Shown: positions 43,129 to 50,948 of the stretch, piece by piece | How the letters are laid out: the number at the start of each line of letters is the position of its first letter | Numbering within the stretch: the stretch's first letter is position 1 | Source: CAIMUX01 sp964473865 | Lineage (GTDB): Bacteria; Eisenbacteria; RBG-16-71-46; CAIMUX01 | Assembly: GCA_964473865.1 (NCBI GenBank) | Contig: CAYYQN010000017.1 | Coordinates: 23,705-87,704 of the forward strand | DNA length: 64,000 bases | Reading direction: 5' to 3' | Program-made: the position numbers and the translations under genes | The notes under the pieces: generated by a model | The model's database searches: none | Told to the model about the DNA's origin: nothing | The model's input: only the letters and a program-made list of their open reading frames with translations

Positions 43129-43958
43129 CCCCGCTCCCCCTCCAACTCCACGGCGGCCCGCAGGACCCGCGCCACCAGGACCCCGGCCTGGTGCTTGAGG
43201 TAAGGCGCGCCGGCGAGCGGCGTGGCCGCCGGTTTCACGCTTCGGCTGATCATGGCTTCGAGCTGGTCAACCGGAGGCAGAGGTCTCCCGTTCAGAGCCT
43301 CTTCCACCGCGGTCAGACGCACGACGCGGCCGGTGGCGCCCGACAACGCCAGGACCGGATCCTGGATGCCGGATCCCGGCCGCGCCAGCGATGCGGCCGC
43401 GCTCAGGAGCGATCGGGCGTTGGCGGATCCGCGCAGGTTGCCGCAGGCCGCCGGCCGGCCTCGGCCCGTCCGGGGGATGACAACGGCGGCGACCAGACCG
43501 TTTCGGACGGAGGCGACGGCGGACCCGAGGTAGTCGAAAATCGGAAGCATCCGCACGGCGCGCGGGCCCCGCAGCTCGACCAACGCTTCGAGCGCCACCA
43601 GCATCGGAAGAAGGTCGGAGTACGGAAGGTTGGCCGCCACATGCCCGCCGATCGTCGCCGCATTGCGGATGTTGCGGTTCACCACCTGGGCGACGGCGGA
43701 GCGCAGCGGCTCCGGAGTGCGTTCGTCGTCGATCACCCGCTGGAAGGTGCAGAGCGCGCCGAGGACGAGGTTTCCGCGCCGCTCGTCGATGCGATCGAGC
43801 TTGAGTCCCGCAAGGCTGATCCAATGGTCCGCGTGCAGGCGCGTGTCCTTGGCATTGGCCAGGGTTCCCCCCGCCAGATACGCAGAACGGCCGGCAAACC
43901 GTCGCTTCAGGCGGTGCGCCTCCGGGACGGTGCCGGGCCGGTGGAATTGTTCGTCCAT
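43125..43958 (-). CDS. ygfM: FAD-binding subunit of the molybdenum hydroxylase (YgfM-like)
   Basis: The 277-aa protein is a CoxM/XdhB-type flavin subunit that passes electrons from the iron-sulphur clusters. The first FAD segment is 'AYLAGGTLANAKD' and the second 'NRNIRNAATIGGHVAANLPY', with 'LPYSDLLPMLVALEA' following. The start at 43958 follows a GAGAGGG ribosome-like sequence; an ATG 99 bp upstream has a Cys-rich extension without similarity and is less likely. It is the first gene of the cluster. The NADPH-oxidising YgfK subunit known from enterobacteria is not present in the window. Confidence 0.88.
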   Translation of the reverse strand: MDEQFHRPGTVPEAHRLKRRFAGRSAYLAGGTLANAKDTRLHADHWISLAGLKLDRIDERRGNLVLGALCTFQRVIDDERTPEPLRSAVAQVVNRNIRNAATIGGHVAANLPYSDLLPMLVALEALVELRGPRAVRMLPIFDYLGSAVASVRNGLVAAVVIPRTGRGRPAACGNLRGSANARSLLSAAASLARPGSGIQDPVLALSGATGRVVRLTAVEEALNGRPLPPVDQLEAMISRSVKPAATPLAGAPYLKHQAGVLVARVLRAAVELEGERG

Positions 43959-44271
43959 GGTGGGACCCTCTCTGTGGCCGGGAGAACGCGGCACGCAACA
44001 GGCGATCGTACAGGGACACCTGCCGTCACAGAAGAGTGTTTGTGGGCGGATTTCCATCGCGCTTGGCCCCCTGATCCCTGCCGGTAGCGGCTACGGTCTC
44101 GACCATAGCATGCCGGGCGGGGGGTTGCGCGCGAGGCACGCGGCCATGCCGGCCGTCCCGCCCGCCCGGTCCAGGTCTGCAGACAGGCACGATCTGCAAG
44201 AAAGACGACGGCCCTCCCCGATTGGTAGAGGGCCGCCCCAGTCCGTCGCGAGCTGACAGGGTCGCTCCGTC
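43959..44271 (-). other. Intergenic region before ygfM, 313 bp
   Basis: It contains the terminator of the upstream secreted hydrolase gene (44209-44235) and must contain the promoter of the molybdenum hydroxylase operon. No clear promoter boxes or riboswitch-like structure were recognised. Confidence 0.45.
44209..44235 (-). terminator. Rho-independent-like terminator of the secreted hydrolase gene
   Basis: CGGCCCTC at 44209-44216 pairs with GAGGGCCG at 44228-44235 around an 11-nt loop, 36 bp after the stop at 44272 on the minus strand. The transcript continues with a T-rich stretch (TCGTCTTTCTTG). Confidence 0.6.
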
Positions 44272-47106
44272 TCACCGGATGAGCGTCAGTCGTACCGTTC
44301 CCGCAGTCCGGTTCGCGCGGAAGCGGGCCAGGTACACGCCCGACGGCAGCTCCCGTCCGCTCTCGTCTCGCCCGTCCCAGAGGAACTCGCCGCGGCCCGC
44401 GGGCGCGCGCGCCCGGGTGAGCGAACGCACCATGCGCCCCTGCGGATCAACGACCCAGAGCTGGACCGGGCCGGACTCGCGAAGCTGGAAGGCCAACCGG
44501 GTTCCCGTCGCACCCAAAGGGTTCGGCGCGGCCCGCAGCACGACCGCGTCCCGGTTGTCCCCGGGCTGGTCCGGAGTGGCGACCGGGGCCTCCGACTCCA
44601 CGATCCTTAGCGCGACATCGGCGCCCAGGCCGGCGAATCGCTGGATGATTCCGCTCGGCCAGCAAATCACCAGGGAGTCGACCACGGTCGCCTCGCCCAG
44701 GCCGAATGACAGGAACGGCGAGCCCTCAGCCATGTACCCGCACTGGCCGCCCGCCTCCCGGATCTGCCACCGGCCGTCCGCCAGCAACCGGACCCGGGTT
44801 CCAACGGCCGAGACGTTTGACACCGTTCCGACCGGCTTGAGCTGCAGCCAGTGGGCGGCGGGACACGACGCGTTTCGAAATAGCTGGTTGACCGACCCGT
44901 TCTTGGCCAGATAGAGGTCGATGGCGCCGTCACCGTCGTAGTCCGCCCAGGCTGCGGCATAGCTCGGCCCGTCGACGTCCAGGGGCGCGATCGTGGCGTC
45001 GGTAAAGCCGCTGCCGGTGTTTTGGAAGAGCCGATTCTGATCCCCGTCGTTGCACAGGTACAGATCGAGCCAACCGTCGTTGTTCGCATCGCCCCATACC
45101 GCGGAGCGCCCGTTGGCGACCACGTTGACCGGGCTGAAGGCGACTGCGCTGAACGTGCCGTCCCCGTCATTGTGCAGGAGGCTGTTTGGTCCGTTCCGGT
45201 TCACGATGTAGAGATCGAGGAACCCGTCGTTGTCATAGTCGCCCCAGGCGGCGCTGGTTCCGCTCCCAAAATCGCCCAGCGGCCCCGCCGTCACATCGGT
45301 GAAGGTCCCGTCGCCGTCGTTGTGAAGCAGCTTGTCCGCACCGTCCTTGGCCAGGAAGAGGTCCGTCCACCCGTCGTTGTCGTAGTCCCCCCAGGCGGCG
45401 TAACGCACGTTTCCGCTCGCGTTGACCGGCGCGGCCGAAATGTTCTCGAAGCCGGAGGCCCCGTCGTTTCGAAACAGCATGCACGTCTGGGTGTTGCCGG
45501 TTCGCACCAGGTACAGATCCAGGTCGCCGTCGTTGTCGATGTCGACCCAGTGGGCATCGGTGCAATCCCCGTTCACGCCCAAGGGACTGGCCGTGACGTC
45601 AACGAAGACTCCCCCACCGGTGTTCCGCAACAGCCGGTTGGCCGCCCGCCAGTTCACCTCGTAGAGATCGGTGAGCCCGTCGTTATCGTAGTCGCCCGGC
45701 CGGACCAGCATGGTGTAGTTCTGGGACCGCAGGACCGCGGGGGTCACGTCCGTGAAGGCGCCTCGGCCGTCGTTATCCGCCAGGAGATCGGCGTTGTCGG
45801 TCGCGGGAAGGCAGAGGTCCGCGTCGCCGTCGGTATCGTGATCAATCCAGGCCACGGACCGGCAGCTCGGCGCGCGCAGCAGGGTCGGGGTCACGTCCGC
45901 CCAGGCCTCAACCGGGGGCATCTCGGTGCAGGTCCCGTGGTCGAAAAGGTAGTAGCGGCCGCACTCCGAGGTGAAGATCCCATGACCGTCGTGGGCCACT
46001 CCGGGAATGATGGCGAGAGCCTGTTGGTCCCAGATCGCTTCGCCGAAGTAGTAGCCCAGGTAGTTCCAGTAGACGAGACCCCGCTCCAGACGGTAATCCC
46101 CTTGCAGCATGGCCTCGCAGCCTCTTTCCAGGTAGAAGTCGTTGGGGTTGACGTCCAGCTCCCCCAGAAGGTAGATGACGCGGCGATGGCTGTAGCGCGC
46201 CCGCAGCGAATCCGTGCCGATCGACATGTACTCGTTGGGATTCACCACCCCGTACTTGTAGTCGTTGTAGGTCGGGCACTCCGCGATCGCCTCGGCGGAG
46301 GGCGCCGCATAGGCGTACGACGTCCCCTCGATCCAGCGTTCCTCGTTGAAGTAGATGTAGCAGGACGGGTTGCCCACGATCCAGCGCATGGGCACCTCGT
46401 AGTTCTGCAGGATCCACGAGGGGATGCCGGTGCCCGCGGCGTACAGGTTGCAGAACTGCCCGCCGGCGGAGTGTCCCGCCACCACGATCTGCTCCAGGTT
46501 GGGGCAGGTCGTCACCAGGCGGTAGAGAATCGAGTCCGCCACCGCGAAGGAGCTGAGGCGCGCGGGACGGGGGTGATGCACCGTGCTCAGGGAGAGATCC
46601 CCCTTGCGCCATCCCATGTAGGCCCAGAAGGCATAGTCGTCCGGGAGATCCCAGTGCTGGAGATCCGCTTCGGTCAGGTACTGCGGCGCGATGATGAACG
46701 CGCTGCTGTCGGCGCCCCCGGACATCTGGGCAGCCTCCAACGCGTATTGGTAGTACTCGTCCGCATTCCGCAGGGTGCCGTTGATCACGATGACCGCCCG
46801 GGTGACCTCGGGGTAGGAGGTCCCCAGGATCCGGTTCGCATAGTAGGGCAGGCGGAGCGCCTCGCCGTCGGGCCGGACCGTCAAGGTCACGTCCGAGACA
46901 TGATCGACGATGTCTGTGGTGTCGGCCCGGTCTCCGAGCAGACATGCACCCGGCCCGGACGCGTGAAGCCAGGGTCGATCGGCCGGGGCCTCGCTCGTGC
47001 CCTCTCGCCGAGCGCCGGACTCGGGTGAGGCCGCGCCGAAGTCGGCGATAAGCATGGTCGCAAGAAGTGCGAGGCCGAAACAGACCCGGATGCGGTGCGA
47101 GGGCAT
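44272..47106 (-). CDS. Secreted alpha/beta hydrolase with VCBS-type repeats and FlgD-type tail
   Basis: The 944-aa protein has a signal peptide (about 1-26). Residues about 70-380 form an alpha/beta-hydrolase-like domain: 'AVIVINGTLRNADEYYQYAL', the nucleophile elbow 'VVAGHSAGGQF' (S213) and a possible catalytic His in 'GVAHDGHGIF'. Residues about 400-730 are at least six FG-GAP/VCBS blades of the type 'WGDYDNDGWTDLFLA...LLHNDGDGTFTDVT', with calcium-binding DxDNDG loops. An ASPIC/UnbV-like domain ('HWLQLKPVGTVSNVSAVGTR') and a FlgD-like tail ('LPSGVYLARF') end it. The start has a GGGAGGA site. It is presumably exported and bound to the surface; its substrate is unknown. Confidence 0.75.
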   Translation of the reverse strand: MPSHRIRVCFGLALLATMLIADFGAASPESGARREGTSEAPADRPWLHASGPGACLLGDRADTTDIVDHVSDVTLTVRPDGEALRLPYYANRILGTSYPEVTRAVIVINGTLRNADEYYQYALEAAQMSGGADSSAFIIAPQYLTEADLQHWDLPDDYAFWAYMGWRKGDLSLSTVHHPRPARLSSFAVADSILYRLVTTCPNLEQIVVAGHSAGGQFCNLYAAGTGIPSWILQNYEVPMRWIVGNPSCYIYFNEERWIEGTSYAYAAPSAEAIAECPTYNDYKYGVVNPNEYMSIGTDSLRARYSHRRVIYLLGELDVNPNDFYLERGCEAMLQGDYRLERGLVYWNYLGYYFGEAIWDQQALAIIPGVAHDGHGIFTSECGRYYLFDHGTCTEMPPVEAWADVTPTLLRAPSCRSVAWIDHDTDGDADLCLPATDNADLLADNDGRGAFTDVTPAVLRSQNYTMLVRPGDYDNDGLTDLYEVNWRAANRLLRNTGGGVFVDVTASPLGVNGDCTDAHWVDIDNDGDLDLYLVRTGNTQTCMLFRNDGASGFENISAAPVNASGNVRYAAWGDYDNDGWTDLFLAKDGADKLLHNDGDGTFTDVTAGPLGDFGSGTSAAWGDYDNDGFLDLYIVNRNGPNSLLHNDGDGTFSAVAFSPVNVVANGRSAVWGDANNDGWLDLYLCNDGDQNRLFQNTGSGFTDATIAPLDVDGPSYAAAWADYDGDGAIDLYLAKNGSVNQLFRNASCPAAHWLQLKPVGTVSNVSAVGTRVRLLADGRWQIREAGGQCGYMAEGSPFLSFGLGEATVVDSLVICWPSGIIQRFAGLGADVALRIVESEAPVATPDQPGDNRDAVVLRAAPNPLGATGTRLAFQLRESGPVQLWVVDPQGRMVRSLTRARAPAGRGEFLWDGRDESGRELPSGVYLARFRANRTAGTVRLTLIR

Positions 47107-47138
47107 GCCATCCTCCCAGGTAAATCACAACTCTATTG

Positions 47139-47144
47139 ATTATA
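47139..47144 (-). promoter_or_regulatory. Perfect -10 box upstream of the secreted hydrolase gene
   Basis: The minus strand reads TATAAT at 47144-47139 inside the most AT-rich spacer nearby, 33 bp before the ATG at 47106. At the usual distance upstream no good -35 box is seen, so this is a partial promoter call. Confidence 0.4.
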
Positions 47145-47281
47145 GCGAATTCGGACGGTGGCTGCAGCGGGAAACGGCAGCGGGATTCGGCATTTCGGCG
47201 CGCACGCAGACCGCGGCCGGGAGCACCCTTCCCACCCGTCCTGCCCCGCGCCAACCTGGGGCCAGGCCCGGCCAGCCGGCT

Positions 47282-48559
47282 TCAGGCGCTCCCCAGGATC
47301 GCCCGCACCGTCTCCAGAACCCGCCCCTGGCTGACGACCTGCTGGGCGCCGCGCTCCAGGTCCTTGACCGCCACCTTGCCCTGCGCCACCTCGTCCGGCC
47401 CCAGCACCAGGACTGCGCGGACTCCGGCCCGGTCCGCAAACTTGAACTGCCGGGGCAGCTTGACCGCCTCCGGGTAGCAGATCACGTTCTGCCCTTGCCG
47501 GCGCAACTCCGCGGCCAGCCGGAGCGAGGCCGCCTGCAGTTCGGGGCTGAAGACGGTCACGAGAACCGCGGCGGTGCTCCCGAACCGCTCCGGCATGAGC
47601 CCGAGCTCCTCGAGCACGATCGAGACGACCACGTCGCCCATGGCGAACCCGACCCCGCAGATCGGCTCGCCCCCGACATCGGCCAGCAGGTTGTCATACC
47701 GCCCGCCGCCCAGGATGGCCCGGCGCACGCTGCCGGTGATGTCGAACGCCTCAAACACGGTGCCGGTGTAGTAGAGCAGGCCGCGTACGATGTTTGCGTC
47801 GAACCGGACATAGTCCTCGACACCCAGCGCCGACAGCGCCTGAAACACGCGGACCAGCTCCTCAGAGCGCCGCCAGGCCTCGCCGTCGGCGAGCAACTCC
47901 CTCAACCCGGCAAGCTGTGCGGAAGTGAGCCCGGCCTCGCGCGCCGATGCCTCCCAGGCCTCCGGCTCCATCTTGCCGCGCCGGTCGACCAGGCCGGAGA
48001 CCACGCCCTTCTCCTCCGGAGAGAACCCGAGGGCCGCGAAGGCCCCGTCCATCAGCCGGCGGTCGTTGATGCAGATCCGGGCCTGCTCGGGCGTCAGGCC
48101 GACTTCCCGGAGGAACGTCGCGGCGACGGCGATCAGCTCGGCGTCGGCCTCGGGAGAATCGACGCCCAGCATGTCGACGTTCCACTGGAAGAACTCGCGC
48201 GAGCGCCCCTTCTGCATCTTCTCGTACCGCCAGAACGGACCGAACGACCACCAGCGCACGGGGAAGACCAGCTCGGACTGCCGCTGGGCGACCATGCGCG
48301 CCAGCGAGGGGGTCAGCTCCGGGCGCAGCGTGATCTCGTCGCCACCCCGGTCCGTGAAGACATAGGATTGCTTCTTGACCAGCTCTTCTCCCGACTTCGC
48401 CGCATACAGGCTCAGGCTCTCCAGAATCGGCGCCTCGTATTCCTGATAGCCGAACGATTCCGAAACCCGCCGCGCGACATCGTACAACCAGGTGCGCGCG
48501 GCCATCTGCTCGGGATAGAAGTCGCGCGTGCCCTTGACGGGTCGAATGATGTTCTTCAT
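47282..48559 (-). CDS. hisS: Histidyl-tRNA synthetase
   Basis: HisS charges tRNA-His. The ATG at 48559 (MKNIIRPVKG) follows AGGTGGAG and gives 425 aa, the bacterial length. 'PVKGTRDFYPEQ' and 'YEAPILES' form motif 1. 'DEITLRPELTPSLAR' and 'FGPFWRYEKMQKGRSREFFQ' form the motif 2 region. 'VRGLLYYTGTVFEAF' is the histidine-binding HisA motif and 'GGRYDNLLADVGG' is motif 3. The C-terminal anticodon domain is complete. It is divergent from the TMTC-like gene, sharing a 136-bp control region. Confidence 0.97.
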   Translation of the reverse strand: MKNIIRPVKGTRDFYPEQMAARTWLYDVARRVSESFGYQEYEAPILESLSLYAAKSGEELVKKQSYVFTDRGGDEITLRPELTPSLARMVAQRQSELVFPVRWWSFGPFWRYEKMQKGRSREFFQWNVDMLGVDSPEADAELIAVAATFLREVGLTPEQARICINDRRLMDGAFAALGFSPEEKGVVSGLVDRRGKMEPEAWEASAREAGLTSAQLAGLRELLADGEAWRRSEELVRVFQALSALGVEDYVRFDANIVRGLLYYTGTVFEAFDITGSVRRAILGGGRYDNLLADVGGEPICGVGFAMGDVVVSIVLEELGLMPERFGSTAAVLVTVFSPELQAASLRLAAELRRQGQNVICYPEAVKLPRQFKFADRAGVRAVLVLGPDEVAQGKVAVKDLERGAQQVVSQGRVLETVRAILGSA

Positions 48560-48695
48560 GATTCGCTCCACCTTTCGGTTGCCGCGCATTGTAGCACGGC
48601 CCGGCAGGTTCCTCGGGACCCTCGGCCGGACACGTTGGGGGACGCTTCAGCCGCCGCGCCGGCGCGCGCAAACAAGCCGGTGGAGACGTGAGTCA

Positions 48696-50708
48696 ATGGC
48701 CAGCGCCGAGTCAGATCAGGGCCGTCGAGCCGGAGGCCGGCTGGGCTGGACTCTCCTCATCGGCCTGTGCGTGCTTCCCTACCTGAACGCCCTGGGAGGC
48801 GACTTCGTCTTCGACGACAAGTCGCTCATCACCCGGCATCCGGCGGTGCAGGGCCCGTTTCGCCTGGGCACGCTCCTGACGGCGCCTCTGATCGGCAACG
48901 CTCCCGAGACCGCGATCTGGCGGCCGGTCACGACGCTCTCCCTGGCCCTCGATTGGAGACTCGGCGGAGGCCGTCCGGTCTGGTTTCACCTCGTCAATCT
49001 CATCTCCTACGCGGCGATCACCGTCCTCTGGGCCCTCCTGGTGCGGCGTCTCTTCCGCTCCGCCGCCCTGGCCCTGGCGGCCGGCCTGCTCTTCGCCGCG
49101 CACCCGCTGCACAGCGAGGCGGTGGCATGGATCTCCGGCCGGGGCGATCTGCTCGCCGCGCTCTTCTGCCTGATCGCGCTCCATCTTGCCCTTGCCGAGC
49201 GGCGCCGACTGCGCCCCTGGACCTACCTGGCCATCTTCCTCGCGGTCGGAGCCAAGGAAACCGCGGCGGTTCTCCCCATCCTCATCTTGTACACCTTCTG
49301 GACGACCCGGGCGGCGGCCCGCGCCTGGGCCTGGCGGTTCGCACTCTCAGGTTTTCTGCCGGTGCTGGTGTTCCTGCTGCTGCGGCGAGCGGTGACCGGC
49401 GTCTGGCTCGCGGCCGGGGCGGACCCGGCCGACAACCCTCTCGTCGGAACCGGAATCCTGGAACGCATTCCCACGGCGCTCGACTGCGCGGGACGCTACC
49501 TTGCGCTGCTGCTCTATCCGAACCGGCTCTCCCTGGACTACGCCCCGCCGGTCCTGGCGCGCGTGCAGGGGTTCACTCCCTACCTGCTCCTGGGGTTCGT
49601 CGGGACGGTCGGGCTGGCGTTCGCAGCCTGGAGGTGGAGCCGCCGGCCGGAAGGCTGGGGTGCCGGGTGGGCGCTGATCACCTACGCGCTGGCGTCGAAT
49701 CTCATCGTCGTGGCCGTGACGATCTTCGCCGAGCGGCTGCTCTTCCTCCCGTCGGCCGGTCTGCTCCTGATCCCCGCGGCCGCCGGCTGGCGCTGGAGCG
49801 GCCGGTCCCGCAGCGTGTCGAGGGTGTTGCAGGGCCTCCTGGCCCTGGCCCTGATCGCCGGGGCGGTTCGCACCTGGGTTCGCAGCGCGGACTTTTCCGA
49901 CGAACTGACGTTGTACAAGGCCGGGGTGCAGGCCGCCCCGCATAGCTACAAGATGAGGGTCAATCTGGCGACGGAGCTGATCCAGCGCGGGGACGTTCGA
50001 GAGGCGCTGGACACGGCGGAGCAGGCCCTTCGCCTGAACCCCCGGAGCCGGGATGCGCGCGACGTGGTGGCGTGCGCCTTGGACTCCCTGGGCCGGAAGG
50101 ACGAGGCGATCCGGTTCCTCGAGGAGGCTCTGCGCTCCGACCCCGCCGATGGCCGCGCCCGCAAGCGACTGCTGATCCACCTCCTGGGGATGCGCGCCCT
50201 GGACCGAATGGAATCGATCGCCGCGGAAGGGCAGCGGCTTGCCCCGTCCGAGGCTGACTGGGATGGATGGGCGGCCGTGATCGCGCAGGCCCGGCATCAA
50301 TGGAGCCGGGCGGCCGGGCTCTGGCGCACAGTGGCGGTGCGCATGCCGAACGCCGTGGAGGCGCCGCTCGGGCTCGGCGACTGCCTCTTGCAGACGGGAG
50401 ATCACCAGGGGGCCCGCGACGCCTACGCCGAAGCGCTGCGGCGTTCCCCCGATTCAGCGGCCGCCGCCAACGGTCTGGCCTGGACCCTGCTTCTTACCGG
50501 GGGATCTCCCGCCGAAGCGGTGCGCCTGGCCGAGCAGGCCACGACTCGATCCCCGATCGCGCCCTACTTCGACACCCTGGCGCGCGCCGCGCTTGCCGCC
50601 GGTCGCTGTGAAGAGGCACTCGCTGCCGCCGCGCGCGCCGGTGCGATTGATCCCGACACGGAAGCCTATCGAGAGACGATGCGGGAAGTCCGGGCCCGCT
50701 GCCGGTAG
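48696..50708 (+). CDS. TMTC-like multi-pass membrane protein with C-terminal TPR repeats
   Basis: The 670-aa protein has about 11 N-terminal membrane helices. A first loop carries 'FVFDDKSLITRHPAVQGP', and the signature 'HPLHSEAVAWISGRGDLL' is typical of the TMTC/DUF1736 group of GT-C-fold glycosyltransferases. Residues about 410-660 are TPR repeats ('ALDTAEQALRLNPRSRDA', 'AIRFLEEALRSDPADG', 'ARDAYAEALRRSPDSAAA'). Animal TMTC proteins O-mannosylate cadherins; bacterial ones are uncharacterised, but a membrane glycosyltransferase acting on exported proteins would suit this secretion-rich genome. The ATG at 48696 has GGTGGAG upstream. About 70 bp after it lies a relic of the M14 gene. Confidence 0.75.
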   Translation: MASAESDQGRRAGGRLGWTLLIGLCVLPYLNALGGDFVFDDKSLITRHPAVQGPFRLGTLLTAPLIGNAPETAIWRPVTTLSLALDWRLGGGRPVWFHLVNLISYAAITVLWALLVRRLFRSAALALAAGLLFAAHPLHSEAVAWISGRGDLLAALFCLIALHLALAERRRLRPWTYLAIFLAVGAKETAAVLPILILYTFWTTRAAARAWAWRFALSGFLPVLVFLLLRRAVTGVWLAAGADPADNPLVGTGILERIPTALDCAGRYLALLLYPNRLSLDYAPPVLARVQGFTPYLLLGFVGTVGLAFAAWRWSRRPEGWGAGWALITYALASNLIVVAVTIFAERLLFLPSAGLLLIPAAAGWRWSGRSRSVSRVLQGLLALALIAGAVRTWVRSADFSDELTLYKAGVQAAPHSYKMRVNLATELIQRGDVREALDTAEQALRLNPRSRDARDVVACALDSLGRKDEAIRFLEEALRSDPADGRARKRLLIHLLGMRALDRMESIAAEGQRLAPSEADWDGWAAVIAQARHQWSRAAGLWRTVAVRMPNAVEAPLGLGDCLLQTGDHQGARDAYAEALRRSPDSAAAANGLAWTLLLTGGSPAEAVRLAEQATTRSPIAPYFDTLARAALAAGRCEEALAAAARAGAIDPDTEAYRETMREVRARCR

Positions 50709-50773
50709 CGGATCGCGCGGGTCCCGATCCGGAGAAGGCGGAGTGCTGAAGAGCCCAGCAAGTCCTTTCGGAC

Positions 50774-50854
50774 CGGCTCTCCCGCTGGTTCTACCTCCTG
50801 CGGGTCCGTGCGGGAAGCCACGAGCGGGCGCTGCGGCTGGTCTGTGTCGAGTGA
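50774..50854 (+). pseudogene. Relic: last 26 codons of an M14 carboxypeptidase gene
   Basis: The plus-strand frame reads 'LSRWFYLLRVRAGSHERALR' then LVCVE and a TGA stop. The end of the intact M14 protein (23772-25352) reads 'LSRGIYLLRVRAGSEEQMLR' then LVCVE. The match is near perfect over the final 25 residues and includes the stop position, while nothing upstream belongs to the gene. It is therefore a fragment left by duplication and deletion or by rearrangement. Its strand is opposite to that of the intact gene. Confidence 0.85.
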
Positions 50855-50890
50855 GGTGAGGGATACCACTGCATCCACTCCGAACGGAGA

Positions 50891-50921
50891 GGTCCGCCCT
50901 CGCCGATCAGAAAGGCGGACC
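50891..50921 (-). terminator. Hairpin after the C10 peptidase gene
   Basis: GGTCCGCC at 50891-50898 pairs with GGCGGACC at 50914-50921, 28 bp after the minus-strand stop at 50949, with a 15-nt loop. The following transcript is only moderately T-rich, so termination is plausible but not certain. Confidence 0.45.
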
Positions 50922-50948
50922 CAGGACTCTTGATCTCGGCGTTGAAGC

